NCBI GenBank assembly: GCA_000231825.2
Contig: JH720388.1
Coordinates: 77,149 to 107,711, forward strand
From: Tetrahymena elliotti 4EA
Lineage: Eukaryota; Ciliophora; Oligohymenophorea; Hymenostomatida; Tetrahymenidae
Direction of reading: 5' to 3'
Length of the DNA: 30,563 nucleotides
Position 1 is the stretch's first letter. Each line of letters opens with the position of its first letter. This document shows positions 1-11,174 of this stretch, piece by piece. Below the pieces are notes generated by a model. It made no database searches and was not told where the DNA came from. It worked only from the letters and a program-made list of their open reading frames with translations. The position numbers and the translations under genes were made by a program.

Positions 1-2
1 TT

Positions 3-587
3 GTTACAGATCAAGAAGTGAAGAGTAACTTGTAATTAGCAATCAATAATAGAATTGAATCTATGAGACAAAAATATTATAGTAACTTATAATAAATTCA
101 AGAATAAAGAAGGTTAGCAAAATGCTAACCTAAGACTGCTTATGCAATTTAAGGAAATGGTTTTTCAAATGTTTAAATTTAACTTGCCTTTTCATTTAAT
201 TTTCAGATATAATCACAGTTTTTTATATCCAACTAATTTATGATGTAGGATGCTTCTATATGTACTCCCGATTTACCTTATGATGTAGCTAGAGATAGAT
301 GTAGTTCAGGTTAATTTGCTGATTTAGAAATTTTAGGATTACCAAAGGAAGTAAGATATGAAAGAGATAGTTAAGGTAATTTCAGGGCTGTACTTATGCA
401 AAACTATGGTGATTGGGTTAAATCTGGTTGCAGCATTGCTTCCGTTGGTGGATTACCCGCATATACTAGTTTGGGTTAAACCCCTGTTAATGAGAGTAGA
501 TTTTAAATAATTTGCGTTGATTGTATACCAACATTCTATGATAGTCCTAGTGGCCCACAAGTTTTATGTAACTGTCCAGCTTTCTGA
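3..587 (+). CDS. 3' end of an unrecognised cysteine-containing protein (partial)
   Basis: The frame is open from the left window edge to TGA at 585-587, giving about 194 residues with TAA/TAG read as Gln. Base composition rises clearly from about position 240, and this part is the surest coding sequence. It holds spaced cysteines (ICTP, DRCSS, SGCS, IICVDC, VLCNC) and the stretch GDWVKSGCSIASVGGLP, ending NCPAF. I do not recognise the family. The cysteine pattern suggests an extracellular or lumenal protein, which is inference. The first 80 codons are weaker: they contain a perfect hairpin (112-130), and TTTTCAG at 200-206 looks like an intron acceptor, so an intron may lie upstream. An in-frame ATG at 63 could also be a start. 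I give the left edge as the beginning because the frame runs off the window. Confidence 0.65.
112..130. repeat. perfect 8-bp hairpin
   Basis: GGTTAGCA (112-119) and TGCTAACC (123-130) are perfect inverted complements separated by AAA. The stem is GC-richer than its surroundings. It lies in the doubtful upstream part of the first gene, possibly inside an intron or a leader. No run of T follows it that would suggest a polymerase III terminator. Confidence 0.6.
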
Positions 588-1715
588 TAAATTAATCTAC
601 AATTTAAATAAGCTTAAAGTACAAAGCTCAAATTATAAGGGAAATGAATAAACTATCTTAAGTTTAATATTATTTTTAACTTTATGTATCATATCAAATA
701 CATTTTATACTTAAAATAATAAAAAATTAAAATAAAATTCTTTCATAATCAAATTAATCTCAAATCAATAATAAATATTTTATTTTATTTCATTTAGATT
801 TTACTTAGATTTTTAATTACAATATAAAATTTGAAGATCTAATTATATTTCGTGATATTATCATAAATGATAACACACCGAGAAACCTTGATACTTTGCA
901 TGAAGTACAATGCCAGAGAAATGATCTATTTAATTACTTACACTAATTATTATGTAAATACAAAAAAAATTTTTTCATGATTTCTCTTAATAAATCAAGT
1001 AAATAATTATTTCAATTAAAAAATTCTGATATTTTTTGATATTTTTTTTAATTAAATTTGATTAGAAGAAAATATATCATTTGGAAAAAATCTGTATTTT
1101 CAATATCTTTTTATTCCAATAAAACATCTCATCTAAGTTCTCTAGAATTTAATTAACAAAATAATCTTTACATCTTTCAGACCTTTTTAAAATAATGATC
1201 TTATCTATCTTAAATATTGATATAGAAAGGTTATAATTATTTCTGTTTAAGTCAATATTTTCATCTATCAATAAAGATAATATTTAGTTTACATATACAA
1301 ATTTAACCTAAATAATGATTATGATATTCTTAAAAAAATGAAAAAATTATTGAATTCTAAATTTTTGATAGAAAAAAAAAATTTAGAACTCATTATTTTT
1401 TAGAAAATATATTATTACATAAACTATTTAAATACAAATAAAATATTTGTAAGCTTATTTAGATAAAAAAGAGATTAAAATAAACAAATTTTAATTCCTT
1501 AGTCATTCTGTAAATAATAAGATTTTTGATGATATAAAAAATTAATTTTTTTCTCCCAAAAAATTAATATTTTTTCAATTCTATTTTGTGAAGTCTTAGA
1601 ATCCTATTTTAATATTCAAATTATTTTAATTTTACCTTACGAAATTATATTTTTGTAAATTAAAAAAAAGGATTTTTGCATTATTTTGCTTAGTACAAAT
1701 CAATTTAAATTTAAA
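588..1715. other. AT-rich convergent spacer
   Basis: This region lies between the 3' end of the first gene (+) and the 3' end of gene A (-), so it should contain both 3' untranslated ends. Most of it is very AT-rich, with frequent TGA in all frames. The exception is the exon-like island at 798-953. Near 1051-1197 there is a second, weaker open stretch that I could not assign. No tRNA or other known RNA gene was recognised. Confidence 0.6.
798..953 (+). other. orphan exon-like island
   Basis: A GC-richer patch stands out from its surroundings. It is preceded by an acceptor-like tract (TTTCATTTAG ending at 797) and followed by a donor-like GTAAATAC (954 onward). In the frame of position 800 it is open throughout and reads like ordinary protein, including NDNTPRNLDTLHEVQCQRND. 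Without the donor, the frame continues to TGA at 1037-1039. No partner exon with matching phase was found in the flanks. It may be a relic exon, an exon of an unrecognised short gene, or chance. It also contains a small hairpin (TTATCA/TGATAA, 858-873). Confidence 0.3.
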
Positions 1716-4700
1716 TCATCTCTTACTTTGCATACTTTAGAAGTTACTTGTCTTTACTTTGTATTATGCTAAATCAAAAACAGTGTCTCTTTCTAAAAAT
1801 AATTAATTTCTTTCTTGATCTTCAAATTAGCTTTTAATACTCAAAGCAACAGAATTTTATATACTTTAAGGACTTTATACATCTAATACATTTGTGTTAT
1901 ATTTAAGTGCTAAATAGAAAACATTTAATAATAATTTATTATTATTAAGAGAAAGAAATTAAAGTTACTTATTTATTTTTCAAATAATTTAATGAAGAAT
2001 TATTTTCTAGAAGCTTGGTCCATTCTCAAATAATTTTAAAATGCTTTTTAAATTTTTTGTTTAATAATTGGGTTTATTTATTTCTTTTATTTTTCAGTTT
2101 ATGAGAATTTATTCAAAAAACTAAATTTTTATGAATATTAATTGATAAAATTTTATATTAATTATTTAATCTTAGTAAAATAACTTATCATTATTTATTT
2201 TAATAAGTATATTATGAATATCGAATTTATTATTAAGATGATGACAAAGGAAGGATAATAAAAGTAAGAATAGGGATTTTTATTCATAAAAACTGCAAGC
2301 AAGATAGTAACTGAGCAGACATTAGTTGATTGTATATCAATTTAATTTATATTTTCTAACTTAAAAGGTTTAATAATTGCTGTTATAATTCCATAAAATG
2401 AAATCACAATAAAAATTAAAATTCCTTTCACTGTTATCATTTAAGAATAGTAATTTAATATAAGAATTATTGATAATTTTTGTACCATTTTTATAAATTC
2501 CCAATAGTAGGCACTATTTTTGTACTCTTTATAAAGGAAACCTAAATAGAGTTTTGTATTTGATTCATCTAACTTACTCTTTTTTCTGAAAAGAAGTACA
2601 AATAAAATTAAAGGAATAGCTAGAACCCATACTAATAGCAGTGGTAAGACTAAAATAGCCATGTATTTAATATGCTAATTTGTCATGCACTCATAAGAAA
2701 CATTTGATAAAATATATTTCTTATCTCCAATAGTCCTACATGATACAAGTGCTATAAATTATGCTACTAAATCAGGTTAAATAAAAATTATCAAAAAAAG
2801 GCAAGCAGTCGAAAGAGCATAATAAGGGAATTCTAAGTTCTTTTTCTTTATTTTTTCAAAATAATGTTTTGTGCGCAATCCAAGTAATAAAATCAAAATA
2901 TAAATTATTGGTAAAATCTGAGAAAAAATCAATCTAAAATAAATAATTGGTATTTCGTTTTATATCTATACTAAAAGACAATCTATAGAACTCAAACTTT
3001 GACTAACAGGGCTACCAACAGACGATGGAAATTAAATAAAACCTTAATAAAGATAAATTTTTAACTATGGTTATGAGTAAAATAAAAAAATACCTTTTGG
3101 GATAGTCAGATTAAAAGTTGAAATACAGCTCACAATCTAAAAATAATTTGTTAATATTTTAATATAAATGCTTTAAGATTTATGTTAAGTTTTATCTTAT
3201 TTAGATAAATTTATTCTTTTTTATTAATGACTTTAATTATCATTCTTTACATTTTAAGAAGACTTGATGCCAATTGATTTTGTTTCAAAATTTTTCGATT
3301 GAGCAATATTAGCACGAGTTTTTGTGATTAATTTTTATAAATGAATCTATGCATTCTAAACCTCTAAACTTTTTATGTTTTCATTTATTGCTATTGTCAT
3401 TGAAAATAATATCCAAAAAGATAGAAGAACTAAGATCCATAAATTATCCTTAAATTTTCTACATTCTAAGCAAGTGTAGTTCTGACTTTAGGAATAATTT
3501 TCTCCCCAATAATCACCATTAATCTAAATTAAAAAAAAACATTCATATTATATTTTATGATTCAACTATTTACATCACATTCTTCGCAAAGAGCTCCTAT
3601 ATGCCCTTCTTCACAAATTTCATTCCCAGATATTCCACCTTTACAATTTTCTTTTCTATTATCACACTAAATGACTAAATCGATATCTTAAGATCTCCTC
3701 CAATAACCTTATTTCATTACTATATTATTACCACCCAAACACTCAGCACCTTCTATGCAGTCTTGGCATTACTCTATATTCAAAGAATACTAACCCTTTC
3801 TACAAGTCTCGCATTCTGTGAGGGAATTATAATTTTTAATATATTCTCCAGAAATGCATTCTCTGAAGTTTATTTTAATATCAAAAGAATAGTTTTAAGT
3901 ATAATAATTCGTTTTATTATCTAAATTAAAAATTTGATTTGAAATAAATTAAATTGTAACAGATGTACTTGGTATCCCAACTATATTTAATTTAGAAAAG
4001 GTATATAACTATTCGTTTTAATCAAAAAGTTTATTTATATCTCCACTTATTTAGTAATTATTATAGTTGTCTGAGTTCAAGCTTATTCTAACACTAACTT
4101 AATATTCTTACATATCCTACTAAGTTACTGGTATTACAACTTCATCAAACTCATTAAGCATTTAAAATTATAGGTTTTCTAACAAACTGCCACTCTTAAA
4201 ATTATTAACTTCTATTTTATCTTTAATGATATTTGTATTGTATTGACTTTAAAATTGGTTAATGTTGAAAAGTTTAAGTTTTGCTGGATATGACATTGTA
4301 CTTTATCCAAATATTTTTGCTTTATTCGATTCAAATTTACAATTATCCACTTAAACATAAATATTTTAATTGTATATTGCTCCTCCTATCAATCCCATAT
4401 TATTTTAAAATTAAGAGTTTTTAATTATAAAACTCATTTTTTAAGGATTCAAAATGTCTGAATAAACAGATATAGAGCCTCCCTTACCATCTAATGCAGT
4501 GTTTTAATTAAACGTGCATTCATTTATTTCTAAGTTGAATTCCTATCATATTTAAAATCACTTAAATGTTATCATAATTAATTTCTTTTTTTTACATTAA
4601 GTATCAAGAATTCAAATGATAATGAACCACCATCTTTCTGAGATTTTCCTTAATAAAATATGCTGTTTTGTATTATATTAATTCCAGACATTCCTCTTAC

Positions 4701-7700
4701 ATAAATTGCACCACCTGATTAAGCCTTTTAATTTTATTAAGAATATTGAATAAATACTAATATAATTTATTACATATGTTTGATTAAATGTGGACTTTTA
4801 AATATTTATACTACTATTTATTATTTACAAAACAGCTCCATAGCAAATGTTACAATTAATTAGCTCGAATATAGTATTTTCTGATACTTAAACAGTAACT
4901 TAACTTGCAACAATTAAAGAATTAGATACTGTAGCAGCTGAAATATCAATAACATCAAATAATACTCTTTAAAACACAAATTAATTAACATTTTAAAACT
5001 TAGAATTACTGATAACTAGCTACCCAACTAACAAATTCAAAACACTTTTGATGAAGTAGCTATTTATCAGTGAAGAATTTATTATGCTCAAGGTTGAGTT
5101 ATATGATTCAACAAGAAGTGGTGCTTAAGAGAATTAATTTTTAATGCTTATATCTGAAATATTACAATTTATAAGAGACGTATCAGTATTTTATATATTT
5201 AACAATGTAGATTGCTGTTAATTTTACATGTTTAAATATTCCTGAAGCACTCTTGATTATTATTTCTCAATTTGATATCCTACCACAATATTCTCAAATT
5301 TTACAGTAGTAATTGAAAGCTTTATAAAGTAATTATCTAAAATCCCCTCAATATTATATATGAATCCTTTATCAAACAGAACTAAATTATCTTCAATGTT
5401 TAAAACTTCAGAATATTGCCTAAATTTATAAACATCTAATTCAATAAATCTATTTTATTTTATTTCAAATATTCAGTAAAATCTCTCTATTTTGTATTTT
5501 GGACATTGTAACACAAAAATTTTTTTCATCATATTGAATGTAAAACTGGGAGTAGAAATAAAGTTCCCAATTTAACGAGATTTTACAGTCATTAAAAAAT
5601 TTAAAAATAAGATTATAAAATTAATACTGGAATCCAATGATTGAAGATTTAGTTTGAAAAGTATACAAATTACTAAAATTACAGCTATTGCATTGAAAAT
5701 TTAAATTATAACCACTCGTGTCTATAAATATAGCTCCTCCATCTAATGAAGCAAACCCATAACTAAAAGACACATTTGTAAATTATAAATTTAATATTTC
5801 ACTTGAAGAAACTAAATAGAGAAAAGAACCTTTTTGTGCTGTAGAGTTGCTAAAATTGCTATTCATAATATTTATTACATCTGCTTTAACATTAATCATT
5901 CCCCCATACTAGTTAAAAAGAGATTGAGAATTATCTTCAATAAATGTAGAGTTATCAAATGAAACAGTATCCAGGGAAAATTAACTGACTTGAATATACC
6001 CAAACCCATACAATGAATTACTGTATGAATCTTAAAACTAGGTATTTGAAATTAAAACAGAACCTGCATAATTTTATACCCATAAACTTGTTGCTGAATA
6101 AGTTTATGTAAATTGAATACTTTATAGATTAATTGTTTTAAAAATACATTTATCAATAACAATTTCTTACTTTAAATTACTAATCAAATATATAGGTATC
6201 GTTTGAGTATTCGAATTAGTTTGAAATAAATCTAAATTATAAAAACTACTGTCTTAAATTTTTATGGTAGAAAATTAAAGAGACTTATTTTCAAGGAACA
6301 ACAGTTTAGAATTTTAAAGCTTTTTCTAATAAAATTTACTATCCATTACAACTGTATCCTATATTTCATTAAGTGTTAAACAACCAACCAAAGCTACATT
6401 TTAAGATAAATTATTAAAACTCTCATCATTATAACAATTCATTAAGGTTATATTTGCAGTATTTGATATCTATATCAATCCCAACTAAATATCTATTTCA
6501 TTTTTAATTGTAACATTATATGAGTTGAAAATTGCTATTTTACTAGTCTCAAAATATTGCGCTGTATTTATTTTATCATTGATATCAAATTTAAGAAGTA
6601 TGTTATTATTAAAATATAAATTGGCCAAATTCAATTTATGAGATGGAAATGCCCTCATAGAGTATAAACCATTAAAGAGTATGTAAGTGGTCTATGTTTA
6701 AAATTTATTGTTTGTAACTTTTATATCTTGAAAAGAGAATGTTAGATCCTGTTACTAAACTGATGCTATAGTGTTGAAGATCGACTTTTTACAAAAGGTA
6801 TTGTTTTCTAGTTAAAAGTGTACTACATTTAAAAGACCAGCAAAAAATAATGCTGATGAAGAGTTGTTAATTAAATTAGATTTTTCAAAACAAGTGTTAA
6901 AAGAAATATTGAGGTTGTTCAATGAAACTTAGACATCTGTCTACTGCTAAAATATACTAAATTATGGACCAAGAATGCAATTTATTAGAGAAAGATTAGA
7001 AATAAAGATCTTTTTTTAAATAAAAATATTTTCTTTAATTAAAAAATGAAAAAAATTTACTTGGCTTGAATTAAACTAAGTAATAATTGATTGATGGTTT
7101 GAGAAGTCTTCATTTTCTATTTGATATTTACTAATGTTTATTTGGGTTGATATAGCTTAAACTGATTGACAACTTTTAGTTTCTGAGGTAAGATTAAAAT
7201 TTTTAAGTTAAATATTATGTATGTAAGCACCAAATACAATATTTGATAAGACAATACCACATTCGCTGTTGGTCGTTGTTAAATTAAAATTAATAATTAT
7301 ATCTTAAAAGATAATTCTATTAAAATGACTGAGCTATAACATATCTTCATAACCAATCCTTGCATAAACATTATTTTGACTACTGTAAAAGCCTAAAGAA
7401 ATGATACTATTGAACCCAAATGTCATGATATTTGGATTAATATTTAATTGGTTATCTGGATTGATATAAATAGAAACACTCATATCTGAAACTCCCATCA
7501 CAATAAGTTTATAAAATTAAGACTTTTTAATAAATAATTTTATTTAAAAATTATTCAAATTACATATAGGAGATTGGTAGGTAGATTGTTTCTTAAAACA
7601 ATTTATATTGAATATAAAAAATAAGCTTACTTTTATTATAGCTTCTATAAAATTATATGATGATGTAAAAGGTTGAGTAGGTATCCCTGTACCATAAACT

Positions 7701-10350
7701 GCATCTTCATTGACTTAATTTGTATTGTTAAAATAATACTATTGGGTGCATTATTAGCAAATAGTAGAGTCAGATAGACAATCATTTAAAGAGTAAAAAA
7801 CATTTATATTGGTAAATTAAATCCACAAAGTGAAGTCATCAAACATTTCTATAAAAAGTAATTACTCTTAAATCATGTTTTGTTTAAGTCGCAGGAAGAA
7901 ATCAAATTTCAATTCTTTTTGATTAAATTTCCATATTTCTATTACTCCAGTATCAAATTCACCTAATGTAATTATTTAAGGGCCTGAGAATGCTCTTAAA
8001 GCTAAAGTCACATAGCTTAATTATGTTATATATTAATAATCTCCAGTCTCCAAATCCAGCGAATAAATTTTATTTGAGTTGTTACAGAATATAATTAACC
8101 TTTTTAAATGCTGAAAGTGAAAAATATCCCCAATAAACGAATCTTAACAAAAACCTTTTTTTAAATTATTATTTGAATATTTTTGAAAAAAAATAATTTT
8201 AATTATTACTAAATTTTTGGTAATATTTAAAAGTGAAATCAAGGGTACTGAGATCCCAAACATATACAGTACCTTCATTATCCACTCCTATAAGCTCTAA
8301 GTTTGTTTTATCTTCTAAAGACGCTAATGCATATGCAGTTGTAATACTCCTTACATCACTTGAATTAGAAGTCAGATAGTACCTTTCAGTAGTAGATTGA
8401 CAATTAATTATCTAGAAAAGATAGTTCTCAGTATTTTGTTTATAAGGAAAAGCTAATGCTATTAGTATCTTATCAAATAAATAGAACGGATCTACAGTTA
8501 AACCAATATCATACCAATATAAACCAAATGAATCAGTGATATCAACAACCTCAATAAAAAGAATTTTTTATTACTCTAATTGCTATGAATTGTAAATTTT
8601 ACTGTATTAATTTGATTGAGAGGGAATATAGGAACAGTAAAAATCAAGCTATTGCTTCCATTTTCTCCGCTTTTAATCACATACCAATCAAAGATATTTT
8701 TAACTTATAAAAAGCTACAATATTCTTATCTTTTGTAACCAGTAAGACCAGCTTTGACATATTAACTATACTAACCCAATCTACCTCTTTCATTAACCAT
8801 AATAGTAGCATCATATACTAGGATAAGGAGGTCAGGATCAACGCCATTTTATCGAATAAATCTTCTACTATAAAAATCACTTGCAAAATCTTTTTAAAAA
8901 ATATAAGAATAACTTTATGTTTAAAAGAACCAAATTAAACTTACAAAGATAATAATGATAATTTTTATTTTCGTAATTGTAAATTGTTATATAATTCTAT
9001 GAGGACATAAATACTATTGGCTTTTCTTCTAATTTATACCATCTGTAAAATATAGAAAACCATGCATAGGTATCATTAAATAAATTTATTTCAGTATACT
9101 CATCATTAAATTGAATCTAAATTTTGGAAACATATTAATTAGTATTCATAAAAATAATAGGCTCTAACTATCCATCTATTATAATTTCATCATATAAAAT
9201 ATTGATAATAGCGTCCTCAACATCATATAAGCCTAATAAAAAATATTATTAGCAAAATTTATGGAAATTTGTTCTGAAATGTAAAAAAATTAAAGAAATT
9301 GAAATATCTACTCTGTTTATATAATTGAAGATAGTCTCCTTTTTTGATATCATTAATTTTAACAACTTAAATTTCTAAACCATATCCCCCTATAAATATT
9401 ATATCTTATTTTGAATGCTTACCAAAACATTTAGTTGGATCACCCTAATAGCTTACTTGAGCTATTAAATATTATTAAAATAAATATTCTTCATAAAATT
9501 AAAATAAATTTTAATTACATTATGGTATGTATCCATTAAAAGTATATGTTAAATTGACTAGATCGACTGTCCAAGTAATAATTCCCATATCATTAGATGT
9601 AACTATTATATAATCTCCTAAAGAAAGCAAATATATATCAGAGTAATATTAATATAGAGGGGAGTTATCTGGAAACGTTTCAAGAGTTTCAGTATTATCC
9701 ATTACAAGCATGATCTATAACTTCTAAAAATCAAATATTTGTACTTTGTTATAATTACTTGTTAAAATTATATAGCTAGTATTTTCAATCATCTTTACTG
9801 ATGAAATGGAATTCATTGAAATAGAATTTATCATTTTAAGTGTGTAAAGCTCTGCAAAAATCAGATTTTGTTTATTTGATATTACAAATTAATTTGTAAT
9901 TTTATTATATTCCATATTCAAAATAAAGTAGTCAGCTTATTTTTAAGTAAAATAAGGATTAATATTAGTTCATATCATAATAAGCATAATTTATTTTCAA
10001 AGTATAAAATTTTTGTCATCTTTACGCGTTATAATATTAATGACTTCTCCTTATTCAGTTGACATATCATAGTAATAGATAATATTTGTTTTAGGATTCT
10101 TATATTAACTTGTATTGATAACTAGGATGTTGGTTTAAGGAATTCTTAAGAAACTGTAGACAATAAATACTTCATCTTTTTTTGGATCTAAGAAATTAAC
10201 GTGATAAAAATGTATTAATCAATCAAATTTTATAAAAAATAAACAATATTTACTGTTAACCATCTATAATTTTGGGCATTTATTACTTTCGATAACATTT
10301 ATTAGGTAAAATGTGTTATACAAAAACAAAAAAAGACTTTGTAATTTCAT
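1716..10350 (-). CDS. gene A: giant multi-pass membrane protein with beta-propeller-like and parallel beta-helix ectodomain
   Basis: Fifteen introns: 10188-10253, 9936-10025, 9462-9518, 9233-9311, 8890-8944, 8550-8602, 8155-8209, 7523-7630, 7010-7060, 5450-5627, 4725-4773, 4543-4595, 3524-3573, 3043-3093 and 1910-1968. Removing them leaves 7581 nt, or 2526 residues plus TGA. The start at 10350 was chosen because it gives a signal peptide (MKLQSLFLFLYNTFYLINV). Residues of about 25-700 form blade-like repeats with GIITWTV and VYVWDLS, suggesting a WD-type propeller. A short CLSDSTICQQC element follows near 717. Residues of about 755-1720 are asparagine/serine/phenylalanine-rich beta-helix (PbH1-like) repeats with GGAIF/GGAIY turns. 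A cysteine module (about 1865-1960) carries CxxCxxGxYS, GYWRRS and GHIGALCEECD. About eight hydrophobic helices follow, with YKNSAYYWEFIKM between them, then a polar Gln/Lys-rich tail. This architecture is common among ciliate 'putative transmembrane' proteins. The function is unknown; a surface or channel-like role is inference. It is a tandem paralogue of gene B. Confidence 0.85.
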
Positions 10351-11174
10351 TTAATTATTTTACCCTTACTTTCTTAATCTATCCAAATTGAATTTCAAAA
10401 TTTTTTAATTTATTTACTATAGATTTTTTTTAATAAGATAAAAGTAATTTAAATTCATTAACTTTGCTAAATAGTCTAATAATTAAAAGATAAAAATCAA
10501 ATTAAGAAAAAAAAGTAAATTGATGAAACATAAAAAATTTCTTTCATCAAAAAAGAATTTAAGAAACCATACAATTAACATACAAAAAGAAGATGAATGT
10601 TTATTTTTTAATATTTACAAATATTCTTATCATACAAATTCTATCATACAAGACTTTGAATTTAATATTTATAAAATAAAAAATTAATTTTGTTATTAAA
10701 CCAAATTTATTAGTTTTAAATTTCTTCTTATAATTTTGTGATTTATTTGTTATCTTTTTCTTATTTGAGTTAGTGGCCTTGAGTGTGTTAGGATTTTTAT
10801 TATAAACCTAAAATTTAAATTTGATTATTATTTATTAACTATCTATATATTTGCATTAATGCATTTTCTGATAAAAAATAAATTTCAGGATGAAGTTTTT
10901 ATTAAGTTTTAATTTAAAAATTATAAAAGTCATTTTATCAAGGCCAAAGTAATTTTATTTCATTAACTATCTAAACTTGTCAAGTCAAATAATTAAATAT
11001 ATTAAGATGATTTAAAAAATTTCTTTCATTAAGTTAGAATTTAAAACTAAATCATGCATGTGGAGAAAAGTAGATTTATTTTTATTCTCAAATATTACAA
11101 ATATTCTTTCTTCACTACAAAATTTTAAATTATAGAAAAATTAAAATATGAATTCATTTTCTTTTAAATTACTA
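10351..11174. other. spacer between genes B and A, containing a degenerate copy of B's 3' end
   Basis: This sequence lies upstream of gene A and downstream of gene B, so it must carry A's promoter and B's 3' end. It is AT-rich. Its one recognisable element is the repeat at 10731-10816, which copies the last coding stretch of gene B about 447 bp away. Next to the repeat both copies remain open in a second reverse-strand frame for 80-90 codons (10547-10807 and 10985-11254), beginning right after a TTTTAG acceptor-like tract. Confidence 0.6.
10731..10816. repeat. degenerate direct repeat, copy 1 (spacer)
   Basis: This segment matches 11177-11264 at an offset of about 447 bp. The best part is a 27-nt run identical in both copies (10788-10814 and 11235-11261). 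Outside it the two diverge by scattered substitutions rather than by long gaps. Copy 2 covers the C-terminal codons of gene B. Copy 1 has no complete gene around it. Confidence 0.75.

Noticed and set aside
840..935. The GC-richer patch as a snRNA, snoRNA or tRNA
   Set aside because: I compared it by eye with U1-U6, U3, C/D and H/ACA box patterns and tRNA invariant bases. Only weak similarity to isolated boxes was seen; an exon-like reading fits better.
2441..2662. Short standard-code minus-strand frames (also 12315-12527, 17179-17370 and 19164-19361) as separate small genes
   Set aside because: They are parts of exons of genes A and B that merely happen to lie between TAA/TAG codons, which here encode Gln. 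They are not separate genes.
6385..6400. AACAACCAACCAAAG as a chromosome-breakage sequence
   Set aside because: It resembles but does not match the 15-bp consensus and lies within the coding sequence of gene A.
10188..10253. In-frame TGA near the N-termini of genes A and B as premature stops or recoded codons
   Set aside because: In both genes the TGA lies inside an interval with a canonical donor and acceptor at the same protein position. Removing it restores the frame, so these are introns.
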